NCBI RefSeq assembly: GCF_001613505.1
Contig: NZ_BDCM01000016.1
Span: 124,001 to 188,000 of the forward strand
DNA: 64,000 bases
From: Nocardia mikamii NBRC 108933
GTDB lineage: Bacteria > Actinomycetota > Actinomycetes > Mycobacteriales > Mycobacteriaceae
Direction: 5' to 3'
Made by a program: the position numbers and the translations under genes. Below, one piece after another: positions 42,874 to 52,175 of this stretch. Under the pieces are notes generated by a model. The model ran no database searches, was not told the origin of the DNA, and saw only the letters and a program-made list of their open reading frames with translations. Every line of letters starts with the position of its first letter. Positions within the stretch are counted from its first letter, which is position 1.

Positions 42874-44574
42874 TCAGCGGCCCACCTGCCGGCGATAGGT
42901 CACCTTGTCGAATTCGCGGCCGTACTCGTCGACGGCCACCACATCCATCTCGCTGGCGAAGAATCCCGGCCGCACATCGACCCGGATGAAGGAGTAGTTG
43001 CGGAACCGCACCCGCGACCAGGGCGCGGCCTCGTCCTGTTTGGTGCCCGCCGGCGTCCACACATAGCTGTTGGGCACCGCGGTGTCGGGCACCTCGTGGC
43101 CGCGGTAGGTCTCCGGGGAGCCGGGCTGGAAGCCGTAGCGGGGACGGCCGCCGCCGCCCACCGTGTAGTAGACGGTGCCGTCCGCGTCCGGGTAGACGAT
43201 CGCGTTGTCGCCCGCCGCCTTGGTCGGGCGGCCGCCGCGGATCGGGTCGGTGCGCTCGAAGATGTGGTTGTGTCCCTGTAGCACCAGATCGACCTGGTAG
43301 CGATCGAACAGCGCACACCAGGCATCACGCAGACCGCCGTCGCTGGCGTGGGAATCGGTGGTCGAATACGCGCAGTGGTGGAAGAAGCAGACGATGAAGT
43401 CGATATTCGGATTCGCGCGGTACTCCGCGAGAGTCCGCTCCACCCAACTGGTCTGGGCGCCGCCCGAATAGCCGGTGTTGGCCTTGATCTCATAGGAGAC
43501 GTCGTTGGCGTCCAGCGACAGCACCGCCACATTGCCGTAGGTGAACGAGTACGCCGACGGGCAGCCCGCGGGCCCGTTGGCCGGAAGGTCCAGGCGGGCC
43601 AGGTGGCCGCCGTACCCGTGGGTGTCGTAGGCGGCCTCCATGTCGTGGTTGCCGGTGGCGAACATCCACGGTGTGGTCGAGGCGCTGGCTTCGATGGCGC
43701 CGAAATACACGTCCCACACGTACGGGTTGAACTTGTCGAATCCGTCGGGCAGCTTGTCGCCGGCGGCGACGTACCGTGGCTTCTTCCCCGCGCCCGAGGG
43801 ATCCGCGTAGGCGATATCGCCCGCCAGCACATGGAAATCCGGCTCGCAGGCCACGATCTGCCGCATCACGTTGTCCGCGTGCGGGACCGCCGGGTCGTTG
43901 TCGGGTTTGTAGTACTTGTCGTCGTAGTCGCCGGGGGCGACGCCCGCCGGCTGGGCGGGGGTGTCGTCGGTGCCCTGATCGCCCATCATGGTGAACCGGA
44001 AGGGCAATACCGCGTTGCGCACACTCGGCATCGCGGTCGACGCGGCGCGGATGTCGCCGACGAATCCGTCGGAGGTGCGCCAGCGGTAGAAATGCGGCAG
44101 CCGTCCGGGCAGGCCGTCGACCGGTGCGTGCACATAGAACTGTTCGGCGGCGAGGACGCCGCTGTCGCTCGTGGGGATCTGGGTCACCAGATCGCGCACC
44201 TCCGCCTCGACGCTCGCGCCGAGCGCCGGGGTAGGTCCATGGTCGAGAAAGACCTTGGCGCCGCTGGGATTACGCGACAGCTGCGCGGCGAAGCGCAGTT
44301 GGCTGGCGGCGTCCGGGCCGAAGCCGACGTGGCGGCCGCCCACCGCGAGCTGCGCCTGATCGGCATAGGCCCGCCCCGCGAACGGTGAGGTGCCGACGGC
44401 GGCCACCGCGGCGGCCGCGGCCGAACCGCGCAGGAAGTTCCGCCGCGAGACCGCATGCCGCCGCAGATATCCCCGGTGCCATTCGTGCTGTTCGGCCATC
44501 GTCATGGTGGCGGCCAGTTGCTCGGGGATTCCGGTATCGGGGATGTCACCGGCAGGATTCAAGCGATTCCGCAT
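42874..44574 (-). CDS. Tat-exported purple acid phosphatase-type metallophosphoesterase
   Basis: The 566-aa product has a twin-arginine signal (SRRNFLRG at 43-50, then an Ala-rich core) and a fibronectin-like N-terminal domain followed by a phosphoesterase. The metal motifs are in the order typical of purple acid phosphatases: GDQG, GDIAYAD, GNHD, FFHH and GHNHIFER. It is folded before export and hydrolyses phosphate esters outside the membrane. ATG at 44574 is preferred; GTG or ATG upstream would only extend the cytosolic end. Confidence 0.92.
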   Translation of the reverse strand: MRNRLNPAGDIPDTGIPEQLAATMTMAEQHEWHRGYLRRHAVSRRNFLRGSAAAAAVAAVGTSPFAGRAYADQAQLAVGGRHVGFGPDAASQLRFAAQLSRNPSGAKVFLDHGPTPALGASVEAEVRDLVTQIPTSDSGVLAAEQFYVHAPVDGLPGRLPHFYRWRTSDGFVGDIRAASTAMPSVRNAVLPFRFTMMGDQGTDDTPAQPAGVAPGDYDDKYYKPDNDPAVPHADNVMRQIVACEPDFHVLAGDIAYADPSGAGKKPRYVAAGDKLPDGFDKFNPYVWDVYFGAIEASASTTPWMFATGNHDMEAAYDTHGYGGHLARLDLPANGPAGCPSAYSFTYGNVAVLSLDANDVSYEIKANTGYSGGAQTSWVERTLAEYRANPNIDFIVCFFHHCAYSTTDSHASDGGLRDAWCALFDRYQVDLVLQGHNHIFERTDPIRGGRPTKAAGDNAIVYPDADGTVYYTVGGGGRPRYGFQPGSPETYRGHEVPDTAVPNSYVWTPAGTKQDEAAPWSRVRFRNYSFIRVDVRPGFFASEMDVVAVDEYGREFDKVTYRRQVGR

Positions 44575-44711
44575 GAGGTTGGATGCTGGTCCAACCACCG
44601 CACCGGAGCAACCGCTGCGGGTTCCCAAGGGCGCGAATTCTCGGTGAATTCTTCGAACCGCCCACCGCGGGATCGATCGGAATCTGTCGGTACCCGGTGT
44701 GAGAATGCCGT

Positions 44712-45047
44712 ATGGCCTATGACGAAGAGTTGGCGGACCGGATCCGGGACCTGCTCGGGCCCGCCGTGACCGAGACGGTCGAAAAGCGCATGTTCGGCGG
44801 GCTGGCCTTCCTGGTCGGCGGCAATATGGCGGTGGCGGCCAGCGGTCAGGGCGGACTGCTGGTCCGGGTCGATCCGGCGCAGGCCGAGGAGCTCATCGAC
44901 GGCTCCGCGGTGGCGCCGATGGTGATGGGCGGGCGGGAGATGCGGAACTGGCTGCGGGTGGCGCCGGAACATCTCGACGACGACGAGGTGCTGCACACCT
45001 GGCTGGATCGCGGGCTCGGATACGCTCGTACGCTCCCGCGGAAATAA
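44712..45047 (+). CDS. TfoX N-terminal domain protein
   Basis: The 111-aa product has the TfoX_N pattern: KRMFGGLAFLVGGNMAV and VAPMVMGGREMRNWLRVAPE. Stand-alone TfoX_N proteins are common in actinobacteria and of unknown function; the competence role of TfoX itself should not be transferred. It stands alone between the phosphatase and TetR genes. Confidence 0.85.
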   Translation: MAYDEELADRIRDLLGPAVTETVEKRMFGGLAFLVGGNMAVAASGQGGLLVRVDPAQAEELIDGSAVAPMVMGGREMRNWLRVAPEHLDDDEVLHTWLDRGLGYARTLPRK

Positions 45048-45070
45048 TTGGAAGACGTTGTACCGCAGTG

Positions 45071-45691
45071 TTATTCGGGTGCCTGCAGGGCGGGGAACCA
45101 GATATCGGTGAGCACTTCGGCGGCGGCGGCCGCGGTGACCTCGATGGTGCCCTGCATCGCCCATCGGGTGAAGAAGCGTTCCAGCTGCGCCACGAGTAGT
45201 TCGATGCGCAGGCGCGCTTCGTCGCGGCGGCCCTCGGGCCAGCGCGCCAGATAGTCCGGCATCCCGTCGGCGAGCTGCATGATGCCCTCCCGCGCGAGGT
45301 CGCGGAATTCCGGTTCCAGGGCGGTCGCCTCGTCCCAGGCGGGAAGCAGATCCTTGTTGTCGAAGAACCACTCGATGGCCCGGCGCATCCACGTGGTGAA
45401 CTCCGCGCGGGAGCCGGTGGCCAGTACGCGGTCCAGATCCCGGTAGAAGAACTGGACGCTGGCGAGTGTGCCCTGTTCGGCGATCGCCCGCAGTACCTCC
45501 GTCTTACCGGTGAAATGCAAGTAGAAGGTGGCCCGGCTGCAGCCAACCGCGGCCGCGATGTCGTCGACGCGCACTCCCAGATAGCCCTCACGCGCGAACA
45601 ACTGCCGCGCCTCCTCGACGATGCGCATCCGCGTCGCACGCTTCTGCTCATCGCGCAGCGATCCGCGCCGGGCGGTCGATTCCGAAGGCAT
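45071..45691 (-). CDS. TetR family regulator of the dehydrogenase/ligase cluster
   Basis: The product of about 206 aa has a TetR helix-turn-helix (VRVDDIAAAVGCSRATFYLHF) and a variable C-terminal domain. ATG at 45691 is preferred, since the frame start at 45721 would lie inside the palindrome at 45715-45743. It is divergent from the alcohol dehydrogenase gene and the palindrome lies between them, so it probably represses both its own gene and the downstream catabolic genes. Confidence 0.88.
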   Translation of the reverse strand: MPSESTARRGSLRDEQKRATRMRIVEEARQLFAREGYLGVRVDDIAAAVGCSRATFYLHFTGKTEVLRAIAEQGTLASVQFFYRDLDRVLATGSRAEFTTWMRRAIEWFFDNKDLLPAWDEATALEPEFRDLAREGIMQLADGMPDYLARWPEGRRDEARLRIELLVAQLERFFTRWAMQGTIEVTAAAAAEVLTDIWFPALQAPE

Positions 45692-45714
45692 GACGTCGAT
45701 GATAGACGCCCGCA

Positions 45715-45743
45715 CACTCACTGGACGCTGTGTCCAGTGAGTG
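45715..45743. promoter_or_regulatory. Perfect 12-bp inverted repeat, TetR operator
   Basis: CACTCACTGGAC at 45715-45726 and GTCCAGTGAGTG at 45732-45743 are exact reverse complements with five bases between. It lies between the divergent TetR and alcohol dehydrogenase starts, the usual place for an operator that controls both. Confidence 0.72.
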
Positions 45744-45803
45744 CTACCGTGTGTGCCACGTCACGTCCGGCGCTGCGCCGAACGCCGCGGTGAGGAACAG
45801 AAG

Positions 45804-46844
45804 ATGCGCGCATTGCAATTGACCGGGCCCGGCACGCTGGAGCTTCGCGAGGTCCCGATCCCCGAGATCGGACCCACCGATCTGCTGCTGAAGGTCGGGG
45901 CGGCCGGAATCTGCCATTCGGATTCCTTCGTGCTCGGCTTGCCGTTCCCGCTGCGCGAGGATCCGCTGACGATGGGGCACGAGATCGCCGGCACCATCGA
46001 GGCCGTCGGCGCCGAGGTCGACGGTCGTCGCGCGGGGGAGCGGGGCCTGGTCTACCTGTGCTGGTCCTGTGGCATGTGCCGGGAATGTGTGAGCGGTAAC
46101 GAGAACGTCTGCCTCGCGGCGGGTCGCACCGCGATGCCGCCGTGCCCGGGACTCGGGCCGGACGGGGGGATGGCGGAATACGTTCGCATTCCGGCGAATT
46201 CGTTCGTGCCCATCGGCGAGCTGGACTTCGAAACGGCGGCGCCGCTGGCCGATGCGGCGCTCACGCCGTATCACGCCATCCGCGGGGCCGCCGACCAATT
46301 GCGGCCCGGCGCCACCGCCGTCGCGATCGGCATCGGCGGGCTCGGACATGTCGCGGTGCAGATCCTGAAGGCCACCACGGCCTGCCGCATCATCGCGGTC
46401 GACATCTCCGCGGAGAAACTGGAGCTCGCCACGGCATGCGGCGCCGACCTCACCCTGCCGGCCGACGAGAAGACCGCCGCCCGGATTCTGGACCTCACCG
46501 ACGGCCGGGGCGCCGAAGCGGTCTTCGACTTCGTCGGCAACGACGCCACCGCGAAACTGGCCGTCGAAACGGTCGCGCCGAACGGCGCCTACCGCATGGT
46601 GGGGCTCGACGGCGGTATTCCGGGCATCGACGCCGGGCCCGCCGGTGGACCCGGCCTGCCGTGGGGCGCCACCGTCCGAAAATCGTACGGCGGCACGAGA
46701 AGTGATCTGTACGCCTCGGTCGCGCTCGCGCAGCGCGGCGCCATCGGCGTGTCGGTCGAACGTTTCGACCTCGCCGAGGGCCCGGCCGCATTCGAACGAC
46801 TCGACCGGGGCCTCATCCGCGGTCGCGCCGTACTCATCCCGTAA
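45804..46844 (+). CDS. Zinc-dependent alcohol dehydrogenase
   Basis: The 346-aa MDR-family protein has the catalytic zinc ligands Cys37 and His59 with Glu60 (GICHSDS, GHEIAG), a structural zinc lobe of four cysteines (CWSCGMCREC and NVC) and a Rossmann motif GIGGLGHVAVQIL. It oxidises an alcohol with NAD(P). ATG at 45804 follows GAGGAAC. It is followed by an acyl-CoA ligase gene after 16 bases, so the alcohol/aldehyde may be turned into a CoA thioester. It is divergent from the TetR gene. Confidence 0.92.
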   Translation: MRALQLTGPGTLELREVPIPEIGPTDLLLKVGAAGICHSDSFVLGLPFPLREDPLTMGHEIAGTIEAVGAEVDGRRAGERGLVYLCWSCGMCRECVSGNENVCLAAGRTAMPPCPGLGPDGGMAEYVRIPANSFVPIGELDFETAAPLADAALTPYHAIRGAADQLRPGATAVAIGIGGLGHVAVQILKATTACRIIAVDISAEKLELATACGADLTLPADEKTAARILDLTDGRGAEAVFDFVGNDATAKLAVETVAPNGAYRMVGLDGGIPGIDAGPAGGPGLPWGATVRKSYGGTRSDLYASVALAQRGAIGVSVERFDLAEGPAAFERLDRGLIRGRAVLIP

Positions 46845-46860
46845 GCAGAAAGTGAAGGTT

Positions 46861-48513
46861 ATGACGCGAGCTGCCGACCCGCAGGCCATCGCCGCCCGGA
46901 TCACCGCCGACCTCACCGGTCCCGGCGGGCCGTTCGAGATGGTCGTCGAAGAGGTTCTGGGCGCGCCGATTCCGGTGATGCGCAATCGGCGGCGCAGTAT
47001 GGCCGAGCTGTTCCACGCGGGTACGGCCTGGGGCGACCACGACTATCTGGTGACCCCCGACCGCCGGATCACCTTCGCCGAACACGGCGCCGCGGCAACG
47101 GCTCTCGCGCGCGCACTCGCCGATCGATACGGTGTCGGCAAGGGCGACCGGGTGGGCATCCTCGCCGCGAACACGCCCGAATGGGTGACGACGTTCTGGG
47201 CGGCGCAGGTGCTCGGCGCGATTCCGGTGGGCTACAACGCGTGGTGGGCGCCCCGCGAAATCGCCTACGGCCTGGAGCACACCCGCCCGACGGTGGTCGT
47301 CGCCGACGCGAAGCGAGCCGCACTGCCGGCGGAGGTGGGCAGCGACATTCCGGTTCTCACCATGGAAACCGATCTGCCGCAGCTGATCGCCGACCATCCC
47401 GGTCCGGCGCCTCGGGTGTCGATCGCGGAGGACGACCCGGCGGTCATCCTCTACACCAGCGGCACCAGCGGGCGACCCAAGGGTGTGGTGCACACCCAGC
47501 GAAACCTGCTGGCGGTCTGCGACTATCACCGATTCACCGATGCCATGGCCGCCGCCTTCCGCGGGCAACAGCTCGGGCCGGGGCCCAGCGACCGCCGATT
47601 CCTGTTGACCTCACCGCTGTTTCATATCGCTAGCCTGCACAATCTGATCATTCCGCGGCTGGCCACGGGCGCGACCGTGGTGATCAACACCGGCAGCTTC
47701 GACCCGCAACGAGTGCTGTCGCTGATGGAGCGGGAACGGGTGACCAACTGGGGTGCGGTGCCGACGATGGTCAGCCGCATGCTCGAACACGACCTGTCCC
47801 GTTACGACCTGTCGAGTCTGGTGGCGTTCTCGCTCAACGCCGCCCCGTCCTCGCCGGCCTTCCATCAACGGCTGCGCCGGGAACTGCCGATGGCCGAGGT
47901 CGCGCTCACCACGAGCTACGGCCTCACCGAAAGCGGCACCGCGGCAACGGTTGCCACGCCGCCGGTGCTGGCCGCCCATCCCGACACCGTCGGGATGCCG
48001 ATCATCGGCGTGAGCGTCGAGATTCGCGATCCGGACAACACGACGCTGCCCGACGGCGAGGAGGGCGAGATCTGTGTACGCAGCCCGTACGTGATGCTCG
48101 GCTACTGGAACGACCCGGCCGCCACCGCCACCGCCATCGATGCCGAAAGGTGGCTGCACACCGGCGATTTCGGTGTGATCGAGGAGGGCCGGCTGCGGTT
48201 GTCGGGACGGCGGTCGGATCTCATCCTGCGCGGCGGGGAGAACGTGTACCCGACCGAAATCGAGAACGTGCTCGACGAGCACCCCGCGGTGCTGGAATCG
48301 GCGGTTCTCGGTGTGCCGCATGCGGATCTGGGGCAGGAGGTGGCGGCCGTCGTGGTCGTCGCCGATCCCGCCGTCGTGACCGAGGACGAGCTGCGGGCCT
48401 TCACCGCCGAGCGGCTCGCCTACTTCAAGGTGCCCGCCCGCTGGGTGATCACGGCACAACCGTTGCCGCGCAACGCGACCGGCAAGGTCGTGCGGCGCGA
48501 GATAGAGATCTGA
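46861..48513 (+). CDS. AMP-dependent acyl-CoA synthetase/ligase
   Basis: The 550-aa product has the AMP-binding signature YTSGTSGRPKG at about 197-207, the hinge GRRSDLILRGGENVYPTEIE and the C-terminal lysine in NATGKVVRR. It activates a carboxylic acid, perhaps a fatty or aromatic one, to the CoA ester by way of an acyl-adenylate. ATG at 46861 follows GAAAGTGAAGG. It is second in the TetR-linked operon. Confidence 0.92.
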   Translation: MTRAADPQAIAARITADLTGPGGPFEMVVEEVLGAPIPVMRNRRRSMAELFHAGTAWGDHDYLVTPDRRITFAEHGAAATALARALADRYGVGKGDRVGILAANTPEWVTTFWAAQVLGAIPVGYNAWWAPREIAYGLEHTRPTVVVADAKRAALPAEVGSDIPVLTMETDLPQLIADHPGPAPRVSIAEDDPAVILYTSGTSGRPKGVVHTQRNLLAVCDYHRFTDAMAAAFRGQQLGPGPSDRRFLLTSPLFHIASLHNLIIPRLATGATVVINTGSFDPQRVLSLMERERVTNWGAVPTMVSRMLEHDLSRYDLSSLVAFSLNAAPSSPAFHQRLRRELPMAEVALTTSYGLTESGTAATVATPPVLAAHPDTVGMPIIGVSVEIRDPDNTTLPDGEEGEICVRSPYVMLGYWNDPAATATAIDAERWLHTGDFGVIEEGRLRLSGRRSDLILRGGENVYPTEIENVLDEHPAVLESAVLGVPHADLGQEVAAVVVVADPAVVTEDELRAFTAERLAYFKVPARWVITAQPLPRNATGKVVRREIEI

Positions 48514-48552
48514 CGCGCCCCGCCGGGGCGGGTGGGTGAAAGAGGCACTGTC

Positions 48553-50292
48553 ATGTACGACAGCATCATCAAGGGCGGTACCTGGTTCGACGGCACGGGC
48601 GCGCCGTCGGCGGTGCGCGACGTCGGTATCCGCGACGGGCGAGTGGCCGCCGTCTCGGCCGAACCCCTGGACGCATCCGGTTGCGAGACCGTCGTCGACG
48701 CCACCGGCAAATGGGTGATCCCCGGGATGCTCGACATCCACACCCATTACGACGTGGAGGTCCTGCTGGACCCGTCGCTGTCGGAATCGGTTCGCCACGG
48801 CGTCACGACCGTCCTGCTCGGCTCCTGTTCGCTGTCCACCGTGCACGTCGGCGCCGAAACCGCCGGTGACCTGTTCGGCCGGGTGGAAGCCATCCCGCGC
48901 GGACATGTGATCGACGCCGTCGGCGATGTGAAGACCTGGCGCAACGCCCACGAATACGCCGCGGCCCTGGATGCCTCGCCGCTGGGGCCGAATGTGGCGG
49001 CGTTCCTCGGGCATTCGGATATCCGCGCCGCGGAGATGGGGCTGGACCGCGCCACCCGCACGGAGGTGAAGCCGACCGCCGGCGAGCTGACCGTCATGCG
49101 CCGGCATCTGGACGAGGCTCTCGATGCCGGTTTCGTGGGCATGTCCTCGCAACAGCTGATGTTCGACAAACTCGACGGCGAGACCTGCCGCTCCCGCACT
49201 CTGCCCTCCACCTACGCCACGATGCGCGAACGGCACCAGCTCAATTCGATCCTGCGGGCTCGACGGCGCGCTCTGCAGGGCGGGCCGGATGTGGCGCGGC
49301 CGCAGAGCTTGGTGGCGATGGCGCTGTCGAGTCTGGGAATCGGGCAGCCGCATCTCAAGGTGAGTCTGCTCTCGGCGGCCGACATCAAGGCGATTCCCCT
49401 GGTGGCGTACGTGTTTCCGGCCTTGGCGCGGGCGATCAACGCCTTCGGCGGCGATTTCCGGTTCCAGCATCTGCCGGTGCCGTTCGAGGTGTACGCCGAC
49501 GGTATCGATCTGGTGGTGTTCGAGGAATTCGGTTCCGGTGCAGCGGCATTGCACCTGTCGAATCAGCTGGACGAGCGCCACCGGATGTTGCAGAGCGAAA
49601 GCTATCGCCGCCAGTTCCGTAAGGATTACGACCGCAAGTTCGGCCCGCGGGTGTGGCATCGCGACTTCTTCGACGCCGAGATCGTGGAATGTCCGGACAA
49701 CTCGGTCGTCGGCAAGACCTTCGGTCAGGTCGGTGTGGAACGCGGGGGAGTGCATCCGGTCGACGCGTTCCTCGATCTGGTGGTGGAGTACGGGCCCAAG
49801 GTGCGCTGGCGCACCACGATCTCCAACCACCGGCCGCGTGTGCTGGATCGCTTCGCCGCCGATCCCGGCATGCAGCTGGGTTTCTCCGACGCCGGTGCGC
49901 ACCTGCGCAATATGGCCTTCTACAACTTCGGGCTGCGGCTGCTGCGCCGGGTCCGCGATGCCGATCTGGCGGGGCGCCCGTTCATGTCGGTGGAACACGC
50001 GGTGCACCGGCTCACCGGGGAACTGGCCGACTGGTACGGGCTCGACGCGGGACATCTGCGCGTCGGAGACCGCGCCGACGCGGTGGTGATCGACCCGGCC
50101 CGCCTGGACGCGGGACTCGAGCGCTACACCGAACAGACGATGCCGTACTTCGGCAACCTGTCGCGCATGGTCAATCGCAACGACGACACGGTGAACGCCG
50201 TATTCGTCGGCGGCCGTTATGTTTTCGGCAACGGGGTGGCCGCGCCGGTGCTGGGGTCACAGGGCACGGGGCGCTTCCTCACCGTCGCGTGA
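48553..50292 (+). CDS. N-acyl-D-amino-acid deacylase-type amidohydrolase
   Basis: The 579-aa product is a large TIM-barrel amidohydrolase with the metal motif DIHTHYD (His63 and His65) and a C-terminal small beta domain (LRVGDRADAVVIDPARL; VNAVFVGGRYVFGNG). Lysine or cysteine metal ligands in mid-protein are not plain to me. It probably cleaves an amide. ATG at 48553 is preceded by GAGG; the frame start at 48532 is rejected. It is third in the operon. Confidence 0.87.
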   Translation: MYDSIIKGGTWFDGTGAPSAVRDVGIRDGRVAAVSAEPLDASGCETVVDATGKWVIPGMLDIHTHYDVEVLLDPSLSESVRHGVTTVLLGSCSLSTVHVGAETAGDLFGRVEAIPRGHVIDAVGDVKTWRNAHEYAAALDASPLGPNVAAFLGHSDIRAAEMGLDRATRTEVKPTAGELTVMRRHLDEALDAGFVGMSSQQLMFDKLDGETCRSRTLPSTYATMRERHQLNSILRARRRALQGGPDVARPQSLVAMALSSLGIGQPHLKVSLLSAADIKAIPLVAYVFPALARAINAFGGDFRFQHLPVPFEVYADGIDLVVFEEFGSGAAALHLSNQLDERHRMLQSESYRRQFRKDYDRKFGPRVWHRDFFDAEIVECPDNSVVGKTFGQVGVERGGVHPVDAFLDLVVEYGPKVRWRTTISNHRPRVLDRFAADPGMQLGFSDAGAHLRNMAFYNFGLRLLRRVRDADLAGRPFMSVEHAVHRLTGELADWYGLDAGHLRVGDRADAVVIDPARLDAGLERYTEQTMPYFGNLSRMVNRNDDTVNAVFVGGRYVFGNGVAAPVLGSQGTGRFLTVA

Positions 50293-50314
50293 CCGGGCTG
50301 CGGGGCGGCCCGGT
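50292..50314. terminator. Weak hairpin between convergent amidohydrolase and sigma factor genes
   Basis: ACCGGGC at 50292-50298 and GCCCGGT at 50308-50314 are exact reverse complements between the two stop codons. It lacks a T tract, so it may be a weak or factor-assisted terminator. Confidence 0.45.
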
Positions 50315-50317
50315 TCG

Positions 50318-51607
50318 TCAGCCGAGGTCGGCGAGTTTGCTGTGCAATACCGCTCGCTCGCGGTCGTTGCCGCACAGGCGCACGGCGATCTCCCACTCCT
50401 CGCGGGCTTCGCCGGTGCGGCCCAGGCGGGCCAGCAGTTCGCCCCGTACGGTCGGCAGCAGGTGGGAATTCGGCAGCGCGCCCTCGGCGCGGAGACCGTC
50501 CACGATCGCGAGTCCGGCGTCCGGGCCTTTCGCCATCGCGACCGCGACCGCCCGGTTCAGCTCGACCACCGGTGACGGCGCCAGGCGGCCCAGCGCTTCG
50601 TAGAGGCTCACCACGCGGTCCCAGTCGGTGTCGGTGACCGAGCCGGCGACGGCGTGGCATTCGGCGATCGCGGCCTGCACGCCGTAATAGCCCAGTCCGC
50701 GGCCGACCTGTCCGGCGCGGGTGAGGGCGGCGCGGCCGCGCCGGATCGCCGCACGGTCCCAGCGCCGCCGGTCCTGATGCTCCAGCAGCACCGGCTCACC
50801 GTCGGGGCCCGTCCGCGCCGGAAAGCGGGCCGCGGTCAGCTCGAGCAGCGCCAGCAGGCCGTACACCTCCGGTTCGTCCGGTACGAGATGGGACAGCACC
50901 CGAGCCAGCCGCTGTGCTTCCCCGGCCAGATCGAAGCGGATCAGTTCGGTGCCCGAACTCGCCGACGAACCTTCGGTGAAGATCAGGTAGATCACGCTGA
51001 GCACCGAGCTCAGCCGGGCAGCACGCTCACCCGTCGCCGGTACTTCGAACGGAATGTGTTCCGCGGCAAGCGTTTTCTTCGCGCGGGTGATCCGAGCCTG
51101 AACCGTCGCGGCCGGAACGAGAAATGCTTTGGCGATCTCGTCGCTGGTGAGACCGCCGACCACACGCAGCGTCAATGCGACCCGCGCCTCCCGGGAGAGC
51201 ACCGGATGACACGCCGTGAAGATCAGAGCCAGCACGTCGTCGTCGATGCGATCGGGATCCCACAGCGGTTCCGCTGCCGAACGCATCGGATCCGCCCCGG
51301 GCCCGCCGGTCAGCACGCCGCCCTCGCCCAAGTCGCGGGCGAGGGCGGCGTAGCGATCGTCGAGGGCCGAACGGCGGCGGAAGGTGTCGATCGCGCGCCG
51401 CCGCCCCACCGTGAGCAACCAACCGGCCGGATTGTGCGGTGTCCCCTCCCGCGGCCAGGTGACCAGCGCTTCGGCCAGTGCTTCCTGCGCCAGATCTTCG
51501 GCGAGGGCGAAATCGCCGGTGTAGCGGGCCAGCGCGCCGACGATGCGCGCGGATTCGATCCGCCACACCGCGGCGACCGCCTCGCGTCCGGTGGGATCGG
51601 CCGTCAT
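50318..51607 (-). CDS. ECF RNA polymerase sigma factor, ECF42-type (copy 2)
   Basis: The 429-aa product has regions 2 (FALAEDLAQEALAEAL; WLLTVGRRRAIDTFRR) and 4 (VVGGLTSDEIAKAFLV) and a TPR-like C-terminal extension of about 220 residues, the ECF42 layout. It is about the same length as the copy at 13.8 kb but clearly divergent from it. The DGPF gene lies 13 bases upstream. Each pair probably recognises its own promoter. Confidence 0.88.
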   Translation of the reverse strand: MTADPTGREAVAAVWRIESARIVGALARYTGDFALAEDLAQEALAEALVTWPREGTPHNPAGWLLTVGRRRAIDTFRRRSALDDRYAALARDLGEGGVLTGGPGADPMRSAAEPLWDPDRIDDDVLALIFTACHPVLSREARVALTLRVVGGLTSDEIAKAFLVPAATVQARITRAKKTLAAEHIPFEVPATGERAARLSSVLSVIYLIFTEGSSASSGTELIRFDLAGEAQRLARVLSHLVPDEPEVYGLLALLELTAARFPARTGPDGEPVLLEHQDRRRWDRAAIRRGRAALTRAGQVGRGLGYYGVQAAIAECHAVAGSVTDTDWDRVVSLYEALGRLAPSPVVELNRAVAVAMAKGPDAGLAIVDGLRAEGALPNSHLLPTVRGELLARLGRTGEAREEWEIAVRLCGNDRERAVLHSKLADLG

Positions 51608-51620
51608 CCGGATGTTCCGT

Positions 51621-52037
51621 TCAGAGCTGGCCGGTGGCCTCGCGCCACGCCCGCTCCTTCTGAATCCAGACGTTGTCCTGCGGGAATTCGTCGATCGTGG
51701 GCACCCGCCGGATCTCGGTCTTGCACCCCTTGACGATGACCGGCATCCGCTTCGCCCACTCGACCGCCTCCTCCTTCGAGGCCACGTTGAGAAGGTAGAA
51801 CCCGCCGAACAGTTCCTTGGTCTCGCCGTACGGACCGTCGGTGACGACCGGGGTTTCCCCGTCGTAATCGACCACCACGCTCTCGGCAGGGTCGAGTCCC
51901 TCCGCGGCGAGCAGTACGCCCGCCCGGATCAACTCGTCGTTGAACTTGCCCATCGTCTCCAGCATGGTGCCGAAATCGACCTCGCCCATGCTCGCGTAGG
52001 CCTCGTCCGTGGCGCGCATGATCAGCATGTACTTCAT
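51621..52037 (-). CDS. DGPF/YCII-domain protein (copy 2)
   Basis: The 138-aa product has the YCII-like segment VTDGPYGETKELFGGFYLLN, where the usual DGPF tetrapeptide reads DGPY. It heads a two-gene operon with the ECF42-type sigma factor. ATG at 52037 has a good AAGGAGAC ribosome site. The function of DGPF proteins is unknown. Confidence 0.87.
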   Translation of the reverse strand: MKYMLIMRATDEAYASMGEVDFGTMLETMGKFNDELIRAGVLLAAEGLDPAESVVVDYDGETPVVTDGPYGETKELFGGFYLLNVASKEEAVEWAKRMPVIVKGCKTEIRRVPTIDEFPQDNVWIQKERAWREATGQL

Positions 52038-52175
52038 GGTGTGTCTCCTTCGTCTCGCGGATCCCCTCGGACCCTCTCACCCCTAGGTCGAACGACAACC
52101 ACTACGGATCGACACGGCCGCCGAAATTTTCCGAAAGAATTTTCTCGCCCGCATTATCGCAGGTCGCCGGGGCTC

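Noticed and set aside
47611..50055. An 814-codon frame opposite the acyl-CoA ligase and amidohydrolase genes
   Set aside because: It spans two well supported genes on the other strand and has a composition typical of antisense frames.
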